Positions 45,392-54,772 of a stretch of 64,000 nt of DNA are shown here, piece after piece. The stretch spans positions 55,701 through 119,700 of the forward strand of contig CAIQDI010000013.1 in assembly GCA_903870545.1 (NCBI GenBank), read 5' to 3'. The DNA comes from an uncultured Pseudomonadota bacterium. GTDB taxonomy: Bacteria > Pseudomonadota > Gammaproteobacteria > Methylococcales > Methylomonadaceae. Position 1 is the stretch's first letter; every line of letters starts with the position of its first letter. The translations under genes and the position numbers were made by a program. The notes under the pieces are model-generated. The model saw nothing but the letters and a program-made list of their open reading frames with translations. It was not told where the DNA came from and did not search any database.

Positions 45392-46471
45392 TCAAAAAGA
45401 AAGTGTCAGCCGTAAATCTGCGCCAACGTGTCGCACGTCGCGCCATTGCAGCATTTTTTTATCGGTCATCGATTGTAATTCGGGCAACGCAAACGCGCCA
45501 CGTCCTTTATCACCCAACACGCACGAAGCCATGTAAATCAACCATTCATCCACTAAACCGGCTTCGAGTAACGCGCCATTCAAGGTTGCGCCCGCTTCGA
45601 TAAATACGTTGTTAATTTCTTGCGTGGCTAAAAAATCCATCACGGTGGGCAAATCCAAACGCCCGTTTGATTCGGGCAAAACGTGCGTTTCAAACCCCGC
45701 ATTTTTTAAAATCGTGTGTTTTTGTTCATCCGTCGAACAGGTCAAAATTAATATTCTTCCCGTCGTGTTTGCCATTGGCGAATCGGGTGGCATTTGTAAT
45801 TTGGAATCTAACACCACGCGAATCGGTTGCACGATTGGAAAATTCACTCGCGCATTCAACGACGGATTATCCGCCAAAACAGTGCCGATACCCGTAAAAA
45901 TTGCCGAACTTTCTGCTCGAAAACGATGCACGTCTGCGCGAGCTTCTGGCGACGTAATCCATTGACTTTCGCCATTTGCCAACGCCGTTTTACCGTCCAA
46001 ACTCATTGCGATTTTGCTAATCACAAACGGGCGATTTTTAGTCATGCGCGACATAAAACCGCGATTTAATTGTTCAGCATCGGCGCGTAAAACGTCGCCA
46101 ATAATTTCAATTCCAGCGGCGTTACAACGTTCCAAACCTCGCCCAGAAACCAATGGATTCGGGTCACGCATTGCCACAACTAGCCGTTTAATTCCTGCCG
46201 AAATCAGCGCGTCGCAACACGGCGGCGTTTTTCCATGATGGCTGCACGGTTCTAACGTGACGTAAGCCGTCGCGCCAATTGCATCTTCGGTTAAATTTTT
46301 TAAGGCGTTAATTTCCGCGTGTGCCTGCCCTGCCCTTTCGTGAAAACCTTCGCCAATAATGCGCCCATTTTTCACCAACACACAGCCGACGCGCGGATTC
46401 GGGTCAGTGGTGAAACGCCCGCGTTCCGCTAATTGCAACGCTCGCGCCATAAATTCTAAATCAGTGTTCAT
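45392..46471 (-). CDS. ribD: bifunctional riboflavin biosynthesis protein RibD
   Basis: The 359-residue protein has an N-terminal deaminase domain with the zinc sites HAEINAL and PCSHHGKTPPCC near residues 50-85, and a C-terminal reductase domain (KIAMSLDGKTALANGES near 155). It carries out the second and third steps of riboflavin synthesis from GTP. It overlaps nrdR by 11 bp, and the nrdR-ribD pair is common in proteobacteria. Confidence 0.95.
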   Translation of the reverse strand: MNTDLEFMARALQLAERGRFTTDPNPRVGCVLVKNGRIIGEGFHERAGQAHAEINALKNLTEDAIGATAYVTLEPCSHHGKTPPCCDALISAGIKRLVVAMRDPNPLVSGRGLERCNAAGIEIIGDVLRADAEQLNRGFMSRMTKNRPFVISKIAMSLDGKTALANGESQWITSPEARADVHRFRAESSAIFTGIGTVLADNPSLNARVNFPIVQPIRVVLDSKLQMPPDSPMANTTGRILILTCSTDEQKHTILKNAGFETHVLPESNGRLDLPTVMDFLATQEINNVFIEAGATLNGALLEAGLVDEWLIYMASCVLGDKGRGAFALPELQSMTDKKMLQWRDVRHVGADLRLTLSF

Positions 46472-46916
46472 CGTTCAAATTCGCAATCACGTCGTTAAAT
46501 TGGCTGACATCTTCAAAGCTGCGATACACCGACGCAAAACGCACATAGGCAACGTGGTCGATATTTCGCAATTCATTCATCACTTTTTCACCCAAAAATT
46601 GGCTGGCAATTTCGCTGTCGGTTTTGCCAATTAAACTGCGTTTGATTCGGCTAATCGCTTGTTCGATGGTGTCACGATTCACGGGACGTTTTTCAAGGGC
46701 TTTTACAAAACCAGAACGTAATTTGTCATCGTTAAAAAGTTCCCGCGTGCCGTTATGTTTGACCACGTCCGGCAAACGCAATTCGGCGACTTCGTACGTC
46801 GTGAAACGCGCTTTGCACATGCCACATTCGCGGCGGCGACGCACTTGATCACCTTCGTTTGCGAGGCGCGAATCTAACACGCGGGTTTCGTGTTCGTTAC
46901 AAAAGGGACAGCGCAT
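46461..46916 (-). CDS. nrdR: ribonucleotide reductase repressor NrdR
   Basis: The 151-residue protein begins MRCPFCNEHETRVLDSR with a zinc ribbon (C-x-x-C near 3-6 and C-x-x-C in CGMCKARF) and continues with the ATP-cone domain (VVKHNGTRELFNDDKL). It binds NrdR boxes ahead of nrd genes and represses them when dATP is high. Confidence 0.96.
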   Translation of the reverse strand: MRCPFCNEHETRVLDSRLANEGDQVRRRRECGMCKARFTTYEVAELRLPDVVKHNGTRELFNDDKLRSGFVKALEKRPVNRDTIEQAISRIKRSLIGKTDSEIASQFLGEKVMNELRNIDHVAYVRFASVYRSFEDVSQFNDVIANLNDEH

Positions 46917-46999
46917 TATGAAATCCTAAAATCTAACATTTATTTTTACTTCCTAAAACCAAAAGCCAAAAAAAATCGTCCAAACAGGCGCATCAATAC

Positions 47000-47311
47000 T
47001 CAAACCTGACTAAAATCAGGATGTTCACTAATCCAATCTTTGAGCGCGTCATTCATGCGAGTTTGCCAACCTTTGCCCGTCAACTTAAAAGCATTTAACA
47101 CGCTATTATCAACGCGCAAAGCAATTTGAGTTTTGTCCGTGCCACAAGGTCGTCCTCGTCCACGCGCCAGAGCTGCGTTTAATTCTTCAACACTGGCGGG
47201 ACAATCCTCTTCATCCACACCGTTCCAGACAAAATCACGCTCAGGTGAAATTGAACGCACCGCCGCTAACACCGCACTTTTATCCATCGTATTCGTTTTC
47301 GAGCCATTCAT
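47000..47311 (-). CDS. brnA: BrnA-type antitoxin
   Basis: From the ATG at 47311, which has a GGGAGG ribosome site, the protein has 103 residues. The C-terminus has the ribbon-helix-helix pattern GTDKTQIALRVDNSVLNAFKLTGKGWQTRMNDALKDW typical of BrnA. It overlaps the BrnT gene by 32 bp, the usual BrnT-BrnA order. It should bind and neutralise BrnT and repress the shared promoter. Upstream codons from 47371 overlap the toxin more and were rejected. Confidence 0.87.
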   Translation of the reverse strand: MNGSKTNTMDKSAVLAAVRSISPERDFVWNGVDEEDCPASVEELNAALARGRGRPCGTDKTQIALRVDNSVLNAFKLTGKGWQTRMNDALKDWISEHPDFSQV

Positions 47312-47576
47312 AATAAGCCTCCCGTTCATTTTTACTCGCTGCGCGAAAACTGATAACTCGAATAGCTTCATTTCGCGCCGTGTGGGCTACACTCAGAACC
47401 GCCAAAAATCCCAGTGCATAAGAAATAGATTGTGTTCTTAACTCACCATTACGAATTATTTGCACATCCCAACGATAATGCGATTCAAGCACTTCATTGG
47501 CATCCGCAAAATCGAGTCCGTGTTTCAGCAAGTTAGCTTGATGTTTGGTTTCGTCCCAGATTAAATTATTTTTCAT
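47280..47576 (-). CDS. brnT: BrnT-type toxin (ribonuclease)
   Basis: The 98-residue protein has the BrnT signatures IWDETKHQANLLKHGLDFADA and IRVISFRAASKNEREAYYE. The final RxxS/A-x-x-E-R-x-x-Y pattern is near-diagnostic. BrnT cleaves RNA and slows growth when BrnA is lost. The pair sits between nrdR and the DUF1566 gene. Confidence 0.92.
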   Translation of the reverse strand: MKNNLIWDETKHQANLLKHGLDFADANEVLESHYRWDVQIIRNGELRTQSISYALGFLAVLSVAHTARNEAIRVISFRAASKNEREAYYEWLENEYDG

Positions 47577-47666
47577 GCGGATAATTGTATATGCAAATAA
47601 TTAGTCGTTCAATAATTACACCCACCCGACAAAATCCACAAGCCAAAACAAAAGGAAAAAACACTG

Positions 47667-49934
47667 TCATCCGCGCACCAACCGAACACGATTGAAGGAG
47701 TTCTTAAAGTCGTAGTACGAATAGCCGACGTTGAAGTAGACATACCACGCATTGTTACTATAGTTAGCATTAGGCGAAGAAGACCAAAACCAATCACTTT
47801 GTGTGTTTGGAAAATACGTTGCGTTAATCGTGGGCGAAGTCGTCGTTAAACCATTTTCACTGCTGGAACAAATAAAACCGGAATCACCTTCAGCCAGTGT
47901 GTTGTATTTGCTATCGGAACAAAAAACCAAGCCTTTGAGTTCTGCATTGGTCGGCAATCGCCAATCATTGTTGCCGCACAAAGATTGGTTATTCACCGCA
48001 GAAACAAAACCATCCGTGTTGGTGCTGTCGCCATATTTGCCAGGATAACTGGTTTCACAACCCGACCAATCACATTTTGGATAATCGGGCGTGTAATTGG
48101 TGTAAGTGTTAGCCGAATCGCGCAAGCCACCGTCGGTCGTTTTCACTTCCCAAATCAAGCCCGTTTTGTTGTCTTTGGTACACGCCCAATCGGTGGGATT
48201 TGCGCCGAGTTTGGCAGAATCTGAAAGAAGTGAACCGTTGTTGGCAATTTTGGAATAGCCGGTGGTTTTAGTCACGGGCGACACGTCAGCAACTTTGGAC
48301 ACGGTGACGGTTTTAGAAACAGTCAAACTGGTTGCGTCCAGCGAATCGTAAGCGGTGGCTTTCCAACTGAACGAACCGGCAGCAGCATAACTGTGTGAAA
48401 ACGAAGGCGTTGCGCCGGTTTGCGAATCGGTAAACGTGTCGCCCCAATTGATGTCGGTTCGGCTTAAATTTCCGTCAGAATCGCTAGCAGAAAGTTTGAC
48501 GGAAACCGCCCCGCCGGTGGTCGCTTTGGTGTCGCCGCTGACAAAATTGAGCGTGGGTGAAACGTTAATCGGCGCAGGTTCCACGACTTCAAAATTGCCG
48601 GTGAGTTGATTACTTTTTAACACGTTTTTGCTGTCATAAACGCCGACGGTGTAAAGCCCTGAACCTAAAGATGAAGGCGCGGCGGACAAATTAAAACTTG
48701 TTCCAGAACCGTTCATTTGCACTAGCCCGTTGCCGTAATTGATTTTGACAGTGTAACCGGTTGGCAAAGACGCGCTTAACGTGGTTGAAAAGGTGGCGGC
48801 GTTGCCTTGCGTGATGAAATTGGGCGCGGCGTTAATCGTTGACACGCTGGGAACTGTCACAGAAATCGGTTGTTTGGTGGTATCGGCGACGGTAATCGAT
48901 TTAGAAAAATCGTCGCTGCTCGCTTCCGCGTCATCAAAGGCGGTGGCGATTAAATTTTGAATGCCCGCGAATTTGTAAGTGTGTGAAAACGTGAGCGTCG
49001 CACCATTCGTGGCGGTTTTAGAATCGTTGGCGGAACCGTCGCCCCACGTCACTTCGACGCGGTCTAAATTGCCGTCGTCGTCCTTGGCGTTCAGTTTGAG
49101 CGTGTACGTTTTATTTTTAACAATCGAATCTGCGCCGCTGACAAACGACAACGTGGGCGCAATGTTATTTAATTCGGGTTCAACATTAGCCAAAATGGTG
49201 ATGGAATCATCAAGCCGTTTTTGTTCTTCGTCGTTTTCGTCAAACACCGCGATTTTAAAAGAAATCGGCGTGTCGTGAATGCTGGTCGGTACGGTGAAAG
49301 CGTGTTGATAACTGTAATCCAAACCCGTTCCCGTCATGATTTTCCAACCGTCGCCCACATCAATTTTGACACTTTGACCGTCAGGCAATTCGTCCGTCAA
49401 CAACGCACTAAAATTAAACGTGCTACCGTTCGCAGCTTCGTGTGGCGCAACGTCAATGCTGTCAATGTCTGCAAATTTTTGCACCACTGAAAATTGATTG
49501 ATATTGACTTGCTTTCGGACAACTTGACTGCCGGTGCTGGCGTTTTCAGAACCTTGAAAAATCAAACTTCTGTCGCCGGTTTTGCCAATCGCGACCACTT
49601 GCCAGAAATACGAATTTTCCTTTTGCAAAAAAGCGTGCGTTTTCGCCATCGGATAACTGGTGGCTTGAGTAATGAAATCCGCGCAAGGCGTGGCTTTCAC
49701 ACATTGACCTTTGCCCAAATCGTAATTTGAAAACCGTTCATTGTTTGAAATAATTAAATGATATTGCTTGATAGTGGTGGGATTTTTCGCCTGCCAACTA
49801 AATTTTAGCGGCTGTTTGAGTCCGACAATTTCATTATTTTGCGGCGTAATCAACGACGGCGACAATATTTTCGCGTGCGCGAGGGGCGAAATACTAACCA
49901 GCGAAACCATCGTGGTGATAATGAGTTTATTCAT
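47667..49934 (-). CDS. secreted PKD-domain protein with C-terminal DUF1566 (Lcl) lectin-like domain
   Basis: The 755-residue protein has a signal peptide ending AHA (residue 21). An Ig/fibronectin-like domain follows (about 25-150), then several PKD-type beta domains, one at about 265-350 with WGDGSAND and FSHTYKFAG and another around 470-550 with WGDTF and FSHSYAAAG. Residues about 575-755 are DUF1566: TGLIWEVKT, NDWRLPTNAELKGL, WFWSSSPN and RVRLVRG at the end. DUF1566 has a C-type-lectin fold, a common target of diversity-generating retroelements. The last about 35 codons look diversified (see separate entry). The gene starts 6 bp after xthA stops. Confidence 0.83.
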   Translation of the reverse strand: MNKLIITTMVSLVSISPLAHAKILSPSLITPQNNEIVGLKQPLKFSWQAKNPTTIKQYHLIISNNERFSNYDLGKGQCVKATPCADFITQATSYPMAKTHAFLQKENSYFWQVVAIGKTGDRSLIFQGSENASTGSQVVRKQVNINQFSVVQKFADIDSIDVAPHEAANGSTFNFSALLTDELPDGQSVKIDVGDGWKIMTGTGLDYSYQHAFTVPTSIHDTPISFKIAVFDENDEEQKRLDDSITILANVEPELNNIAPTLSFVSGADSIVKNKTYTLKLNAKDDDGNLDRVEVTWGDGSANDSKTATNGATLTFSHTYKFAGIQNLIATAFDDAEASSDDFSKSITVADTTKQPISVTVPSVSTINAAPNFITQGNAATFSTTLSASLPTGYTVKINYGNGLVQMNGSGTSFNLSAAPSSLGSGLYTVGVYDSKNVLKSNQLTGNFEVVEPAPINVSPTLNFVSGDTKATTGGAVSVKLSASDSDGNLSRTDINWGDTFTDSQTGATPSFSHSYAAAGSFSWKATAYDSLDATSLTVSKTVTVSKVADVSPVTKTTGYSKIANNGSLLSDSAKLGANPTDWACTKDNKTGLIWEVKTTDGGLRDSANTYTNYTPDYPKCDWSGCETSYPGKYGDSTNTDGFVSAVNNQSLCGNNDWRLPTNAELKGLVFCSDSKYNTLAEGDSGFICSSSENGLTTTSPTINATYFPNTQSDWFWSSSPNANYSNNAWYVYFNVGYSYYDFKNSFNRVRLVRG
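47668..47790 (-). other. candidate DGR variable region at the 3' end of the DUF1566 gene
   Basis: Read on the minus strand, codons from WFWSSSPN to the stop are NNC/NNT-heavy at the exposed positions: TAT GTC TAC TTC AAC GTC, then TAT TCG TAC TAC GAC, then AAC TCC TTC AAT. They give Tyr, Val, Phe, Asn, Asp and Ser where a template would carry AAC or AAT. The conserved GC-rich end CGTGTTCGGTTGGTGCGCGG encodes RVRLVRG, the usual place for an initiation-of-homing site. No template repeat or reverse transcriptase is in the window, so it could be served in trans. Confidence 0.55.
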
Positions 49935-49939
49935 AATTT

Positions 49940-50716
49940 TTAGCCGTTGCCGTTCATGTTGTAATCAATAATTAGTGGCGCGTGATCGGAAAAACGCTGG
50001 TCTTTGTAGATACTGACGGTTTTAACGCGGTTTTGCAATGACGCGCTGATGATTTGATAATCGATGCGCCACCCGACATTTTTTGCCCACGCTTCGCCCC
50101 GATTTGACCACCAAGTGTATTGTTCTGCGTCCGAATTCACCAATCGAAACGCATCAAACCAATCACCATCGGCAAAAACGGCATCCAGCCACGCGCGTTC
50201 TTCAGGCAAAAAGCCGGAATTTTTTTGATTGCCGCGCCAATTTTTTAAATCAATCGCTTTGTGGGCGATGTTCCAATCGCCGCAAATAATGGTTTCGCGA
50301 CCCGTTGCCGCGCAGCTTTTTAAATAATTGTTGAAACGTTCCAGCACGCTAAATTTAAAATTTTGCCGTTCTTCCCCCGACGAACCCGAAGGCAAATAAA
50401 GCGAAATCACGCTTAAATTACCGAATCGCGCTTCGATAAAACGCCCTTCGCGGTCAATGTCTTCAATGCCCATTCCAACAATAATGTCGTCGGGTTTTTG
50501 GCGACAATAAAGCGCGACACCGCTGTAGCCTTTTTTTTCAGCATCGTGATAAAAACAATGGTACGGTGCGGGAAAAAATTTCTCATCGAGTTGTGAAATT
50601 TGGGCTTTCGTTTCTTGAATACACACCACGTCGGCGTTTTGTTGAGCGAGCCAAACGAAAAAACCTTTGCGTTCAGCGGCGCGAATTCCGTTTGTATTGA
50701 CAGTAATAATACGCAT
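49940..50716 (-). CDS. xthA: exodeoxyribonuclease III
   Basis: The 258-residue protein starts MRIITVNTNGIRAAERKGF, with IQETKA (catalytic Glu), GDWNIAHKAIDL and the SDHAPLIIDY end. It is an AP endonuclease and 3' exonuclease of base excision repair. The frame opens at 50794 but the ATG at 50716 gives the standard N-terminus. Its promoter region faces the rpmE gene. Confidence 0.93.
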   Translation of the reverse strand: MRIITVNTNGIRAAERKGFFVWLAQQNADVVCIQETKAQISQLDEKFFPAPYHCFYHDAEKKGYSGVALYCRQKPDDIIVGMGIEDIDREGRFIEARFGNLSVISLYLPSGSSGEERQNFKFSVLERFNNYLKSCAATGRETIICGDWNIAHKAIDLKNWRGNQKNSGFLPEERAWLDAVFADGDWFDAFRLVNSDAEQYTWWSNRGEAWAKNVGWRIDYQIISASLQNRVKTVSIYKDQRFSDHAPLIIDYNMNGNG

Positions 50717-50805
50717 AAAAGTTTGAATCCATTGCGATTTGTGAGTTAAGTCCGTAAAATACGCATTTTTAATATCAACCGCCCGTTGGGGCAATGCGAA
50801 AAATA

Positions 50806-51006
50806 ATGAAACCAGAAATTCATCCTAATTATAAACAAATTACCGTTACTTGTGGTTGCGGCAATACTTTTGTGACCGGTTCTGCGTTGGCTAAAGACTT
50901 AAACATCGAAGTTTGCTCTTCTTGCCATCCTTTTTATACAGGGAAACAGCGCGTTGTAGATACGGCGGGTCGTGTCGATAAATTTAACAAAAGATTTGCG
51001 CGATAA
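50806..51006 (+). CDS. rpmE: 50S ribosomal protein L31 (zinc form)
   Basis: From ATG 50806 the protein has 66 residues: [16 protein letters not shown], then C-x-C and C-x-x-C Cys pairs ([16 protein letters not shown]) and [13 protein letters not shown]. This is the zinc-binding L31. The frame from 50794 adds four residues and was not used. Confidence 0.96.
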   Translation: MKPEIHPNYKQITVTCGCGNTFVTGSALAKDLNIEVCSSCHPFYTGKQRVVDTAGRVDKFNKRFAR

Positions 51007-51024
51007 GTTACTACTTTTTGCGTA

Positions 51025-51061
51025 CAAAAAAGCCGATACGTTTTGCGTATCGGCTTTTTTT
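51025..51061. terminator. bidirectional terminator between rpmE and deaD
   Basis: Arms AAAAAAGCCGATACG and CGTATCGGCTTTTTT around a 5-base loop; A-run and T-run suit both converging genes. Confidence 0.92.
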
Positions 51062-51083
51062 ATGACCGCAAAACGGTGTTTAA

Positions 51084-52994
51084 TTAACCGTCAGTAGGTT
51101 CTTTTGCACGGCGCGAAGTTGAACTCAAGCGTTTTTTGCTTTTGTCGCCTTTCGGTTTATCGTCGTCAAATTTCGGAAACTTTTTACCTTCCGATTTAGT
51201 TTCTGATTTACTTTCCGACTTATATTCTGCTTTACTGCTGCCGCCTGACACACTCGAAATGTTTAAGAGTTGTCCGGCAACGCGCACTTTCCGTAATTCA
51301 TTTAACAATTCTTTCGGCATGCCAGCGGGTAATTCGACCGTGCTGTAATTGTCTTCAATCCGAATTCGCGCAATGTGTGCGCCTTCAATGCCGGTTTCAT
51401 TGGCGATTGCGCCGACGATATTGCCGGCTTTGACACCGTGCGCGTTGCCCACTTCAATACGGAATGTTTCCATTTCGATATTGGACGCACCAAAATCACG
51501 TCTTGGTGGACGGCGTTCGCTGGTTTCACCACGATTTGGGCGGTCATTTCGGTCACGCGAATTACGACCTTCTGGGCGAGAATCACGTTCTCTGCCGCGT
51601 GAAGGCGGTCTATCATCACGGTCACGCTCGCGTTCAGATACTTTTTTAGGCGGTGCCATTAACAATGGATCGTCGCCTTGCACCAATTTTGCTAATGCAG
51701 ACGCAACTTCCAACGCGGTGACATTGTGTTCACGTTCATATTGTTCAATCAATTGACTGAAGAAACTCAATTCTTCTGCTGCCAACGTGTCGGTAATATT
51801 TTGCTTGAAACGCGCAATCCGTTTGTTGTTAATAATTTCCGTTGAAGGCAAACCCATTTCTTCAATTTTTTGTTTCGTGGCGCGTTCGATGTTGCTCAAC
51901 AATTTGCGTTCACGCGGCGCAATAAACAAAATTGCGTCGCCAGTACGACCGGCGCGACCCGTACGACCGATACGATGCACATACGATTCGGTGTCGTAAG
52001 GAATATCATAGTTTAAAACGTGCGTGATTCTGTCCACGTCCAAACCACGCGCGGCTACGTCTGTTGCAATCAAAATGTCTAACTTGCCATTTTTCAAATG
52101 GTTAATCGCCCGTTCGCGCAAGTTTTGCGACATATCGCCGTTAATTGCCGCAGCAGAATAACCACGCGCTTCCAATTTTTCAGCCAATTCAATCGTGGCA
52201 GTTTTGGTTCGCACAAAAATAATCATGCCGTCGAACGTTTCAGCTTCCAAAATGCGCGTCAACGCATCGAGTTTATGCACGCCACTCACCAACCAATAAC
52301 GTTGACGAATGTTTTCCGCCGAAGCCGTCGTGACTTTAATCGTAACGTGTTCAGGTTTGTTCAGATATTTTTCGGTCATTCTGCGAATCACCGTCGGCAT
52401 CGTCGCAGAGAATAACGCAATCTGACGATTGTCAGGCGTTTGTTCTAAAATCCATTCCACGTCGTCAATAAAGCCCATGCGTAACATTTCGTCGGCTTCG
52501 TCGAGAACGAGGAATTTCAAATTAGCCAACGACAACGTGCCTTTACGCATGTGATCCATGACGCGACCTGGCGTGCCAACCACAACGTGTGCGCCACGTT
52601 TCAACGAACGTAATTGCGTGCTGTAATCTTGTCCGCCGTAAATAGGCAAAACGTGAAAGTCTTTCAAATGTGACGCATAACGTTGAAATGCTTCTGCTAC
52701 TTGAATAGCCAATTCGCGTGTTGGAGCTAAAACTAAAACTTGTGGGTCTTTTTGTTTTAAATCGATACGCGACAAAATGGGCAATGCGAATGCCGCCGTT
52801 TTGCCTGTTCCAGTTTGTGCCTGACCTAAAACATCTTTGCCGGCGAGAATGTAAGGGATGGTTTCTGCTTGAATGGGCGACGGTGTTTCGTAGCCGACAT
52901 CTTTTAATGCTTTAAGTAGGGGTTCAATAATTCCTAAGTCACGAAATGACAGTAAGGATGAAGTCTCAGTAGACTCAGTGGTATCGTTAGACAT
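51084..52994 (-). CDS. deaD: ATP-dependent RNA helicase DeaD/CsdA
   Basis: The 636-residue DEAD-box helicase has the Q motif with PSPIQAETIPYIL, motif I AQTGTGKTAAF, DEADEML, FSATMP and HRIGRTGRAGRTG. A C-terminal RNA-binding DbpA-type domain (about residues 515-590: FRIEVGNAHGVKAGNIVGAI) is flanked by Arg/Asp-rich and Lys/Ser-rich tails. It works in ribosome assembly and at low temperature. The protein is long, as is typical for DeaD. Confidence 0.95.
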   Translation of the reverse strand: MSNDTTESTETSSLLSFRDLGIIEPLLKALKDVGYETPSPIQAETIPYILAGKDVLGQAQTGTGKTAAFALPILSRIDLKQKDPQVLVLAPTRELAIQVAEAFQRYASHLKDFHVLPIYGGQDYSTQLRSLKRGAHVVVGTPGRVMDHMRKGTLSLANLKFLVLDEADEMLRMGFIDDVEWILEQTPDNRQIALFSATMPTVIRRMTEKYLNKPEHVTIKVTTASAENIRQRYWLVSGVHKLDALTRILEAETFDGMIIFVRTKTATIELAEKLEARGYSAAAINGDMSQNLRERAINHLKNGKLDILIATDVAARGLDVDRITHVLNYDIPYDTESYVHRIGRTGRAGRTGDAILFIAPRERKLLSNIERATKQKIEEMGLPSTEIINNKRIARFKQNITDTLAAEELSFFSQLIEQYEREHNVTALEVASALAKLVQGDDPLLMAPPKKVSERERDRDDRPPSRGRERDSRPEGRNSRDRNDRPNRGETSERRPPRRDFGASNIEMETFRIEVGNAHGVKAGNIVGAIANETGIEGAHIARIRIEDNYSTVELPAGMPKELLNELRKVRVAGQLLNISSVSGGSSKAEYKSESKSETKSEGKKFPKFDDDKPKGDKSKKRLSSTSRRAKEPTDG

Positions 52995-53170
52995 TTATTT
53001 ACCTGTTGTAAAATTTGAGAAAGCGCGATCGCGCTGGGAGGGTTATTCGTTTTTGGTAGTCCAATTATAGCGCATTTGCAAGCTATTCTGCTAATTTAGC
53101 CATTTTTAAGGATTTGCTTGTTATAATAAACGTAACGAAGCATTTATTATCAACCTCATCGAGAGCTTTC

Positions 53171-54046
53171 ATGATTCAAGGTAGTATCGTAGCATTAGTC
53201 ACTCCAATGGATAAATCGGGTGTCATTGATACCGACAGTTTGGCAGCATTGTGTGAATTTCATATCGAACAAGGCACCGATGCGTTAGTCGCTGTTGGAA
53301 CAACAGGCGAATCCGCCACATTAAACGATGAAGAGCATTGTCGAGTCGTTAAATTCGTTGTCGATAAAGTGGCTGGACGCATTCCAGTTATTGCCGGCAC
53401 CGGTTCAAATTCTACCGCCGAAGCGATTAACTTAACGCGCAAGGCAAAAGAAGCAGGCGCGGATGCCTGTTTAATCGTCACGCCTTATTACAACAAACCT
53501 ACGCAAGAAGGGTTATATTTACACCACAAAGCGATTGCCGAAGCGGTTGATATTCCACAAATTTTATACAACGTTCCTGGTCGAACCGCGTGCGATATGT
53601 TGCCTGAAACAATTGGACGTTTAGCCAAAATCACGAACATTATCGGCGTAAAAGAAGCCACAGGTGATTTAAACCGAGTGCAACAAATTCGTGATTTAAC
53701 CTCCGCAAATTTTGCTATTTACACCGGTGATGACGCGAGTAGCCGTAAATTTTGTTTATTAGGTGGTAACGGCTCCATTACCGTAACTGGCAATGTCGCG
53801 CCCCGTTTGGTTCACGAAATGATTGTCGCAGCAATAGCTGGCGATGCTGAAAAAGCCGCCGAAATCGATCAAAAATTGATTGGATTACACAGCAGTTTAT
53901 TTGTTCAATCTAATCCCATTCCAGTGAAATGGGCGGTGGCGGAAATGGGTTTGATGAAAGAGGGAATTCGTTTGCCATTGACGTGGTTAAGCGAAGATTG
54001 TTTTGAAATCGTCCGCGCCACGATGCGTCAAGCGGGTGTAATCTAA
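53171..54046 (+). CDS. dapA: 4-hydroxy-tetrahydrodipicolinate synthase
   Basis: The 291-residue enzyme starts MIQGSIVALVTPMDKSG, with GTTGESATL, the Tyr of YYNKPTQEGLY, the Schiff-base Lys in IIGVKEATGD and the YTGDDASS segment. It condenses pyruvate and aspartate semialdehyde for lysine and diaminopimelate. An upstream frame from 53114 was rejected because the family starts at MIQGS. bamC follows after 1 bp, an arrangement known from E. coli. Confidence 0.96.
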   Translation: MIQGSIVALVTPMDKSGVIDTDSLAALCEFHIEQGTDALVAVGTTGESATLNDEEHCRVVKFVVDKVAGRIPVIAGTGSNSTAEAINLTRKAKEAGADACLIVTPYYNKPTQEGLYLHHKAIAEAVDIPQILYNVPGRTACDMLPETIGRLAKITNIIGVKEATGDLNRVQQIRDLTSANFAIYTGDDASSRKFCLLGGNGSITVTGNVAPRLVHEMIVAAIAGDAEKAAEIDQKLIGLHSSLFVQSNPIPVKWAVAEMGLMKEGIRLPLTWLSEDCFEIVRATMRQAGVI

Positions 54047-54047
54047 A

Positions 54048-54770
54048 ATGAAAGCGTCATTACGAGTTAGTTTTTTGATTGCTTGCGGTCTAAGCGTCAG
54101 CGGCTGTAGCACGATTCAAAGTTGGTTTCCCGACAAAGAAAAAGACTACCAATTCACCACTGAATTGCCACCGCTAATTATTCCGTCGGATTTAGCGCAA
54201 AAACCGTCCGTACCAAGCCGCGCGACCACCACAGCCGAACCAGTTATTGCGAAAACGGTTGAATCTGCAACAACTCAAAAATCGACAGTGAAAAATGTTT
54301 CGCCCACAATTGAACCTATTTCTGAACAAAAAGCCGTGAATCGCCCTGCACTGGCTGACGCGGAAACAGAATTATCACGCAACGAAATTCAAATCAGTTT
54401 GACACATGAAAACGCACCGACGTTGAATTTGAATGTGCCAGCGGTGCGAGCTTGGCGAATTATCGGTAAAGCATTAAGTCGTAGCGGTATCGAAATTACA
54501 AATCGAAATCAAGAAAGTGGACAAATTTACATTCAAATTCCGAATTCAAAACCGAAAACAGAATCTGAAAAATCATTTTTAACGGACACACTGTCTATTT
54601 TCGATGGTTTTGTAAGTGATGAAACAAGTGCGATTTTACAATTCCACGAATCGAACGCAAAAACCGCTGTCACGCTGTTAAATGCCGAATTAAAACCGCT
54701 CACCGACGGCACCGATAATAAAGTGTTGACCCTTTTATTCGATGCAATCAAAGCCGATTTAAGCAAATAG
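54048..54770 (+). CDS. bamC: outer-membrane assembly lipoprotein BamC
   Basis: The 240-residue lipoprotein has a lipobox VSGC at Cys20 and the BamC N-terminal segment DYQFTTELPPLIIPSDLA, which binds BamD. A Ser/Thr/Pro-rich linker and a helix-grip domain follow (NVPAVRAWRIIGKALSRSGIEI). The second helix-grip domain of E. coli BamC is short or missing. Its position after dapA supports the assignment. Confidence 0.85.
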   Translation: MKASLRVSFLIACGLSVSGCSTIQSWFPDKEKDYQFTTELPPLIIPSDLAQKPSVPSRATTTAEPVIAKTVESATTQKSTVKNVSPTIEPISEQKAVNRPALADAETELSRNEIQISLTHENAPTLNLNVPAVRAWRIIGKALSRSGIEITNRNQESGQIYIQIPNSKPKTESEKSFLTDTLSIFDGFVSDETSAILQFHESNAKTAVTLLNAELKPLTDGTDNKVLTLLFDAIKADLSK

Positions 54771-54772
54771 GC

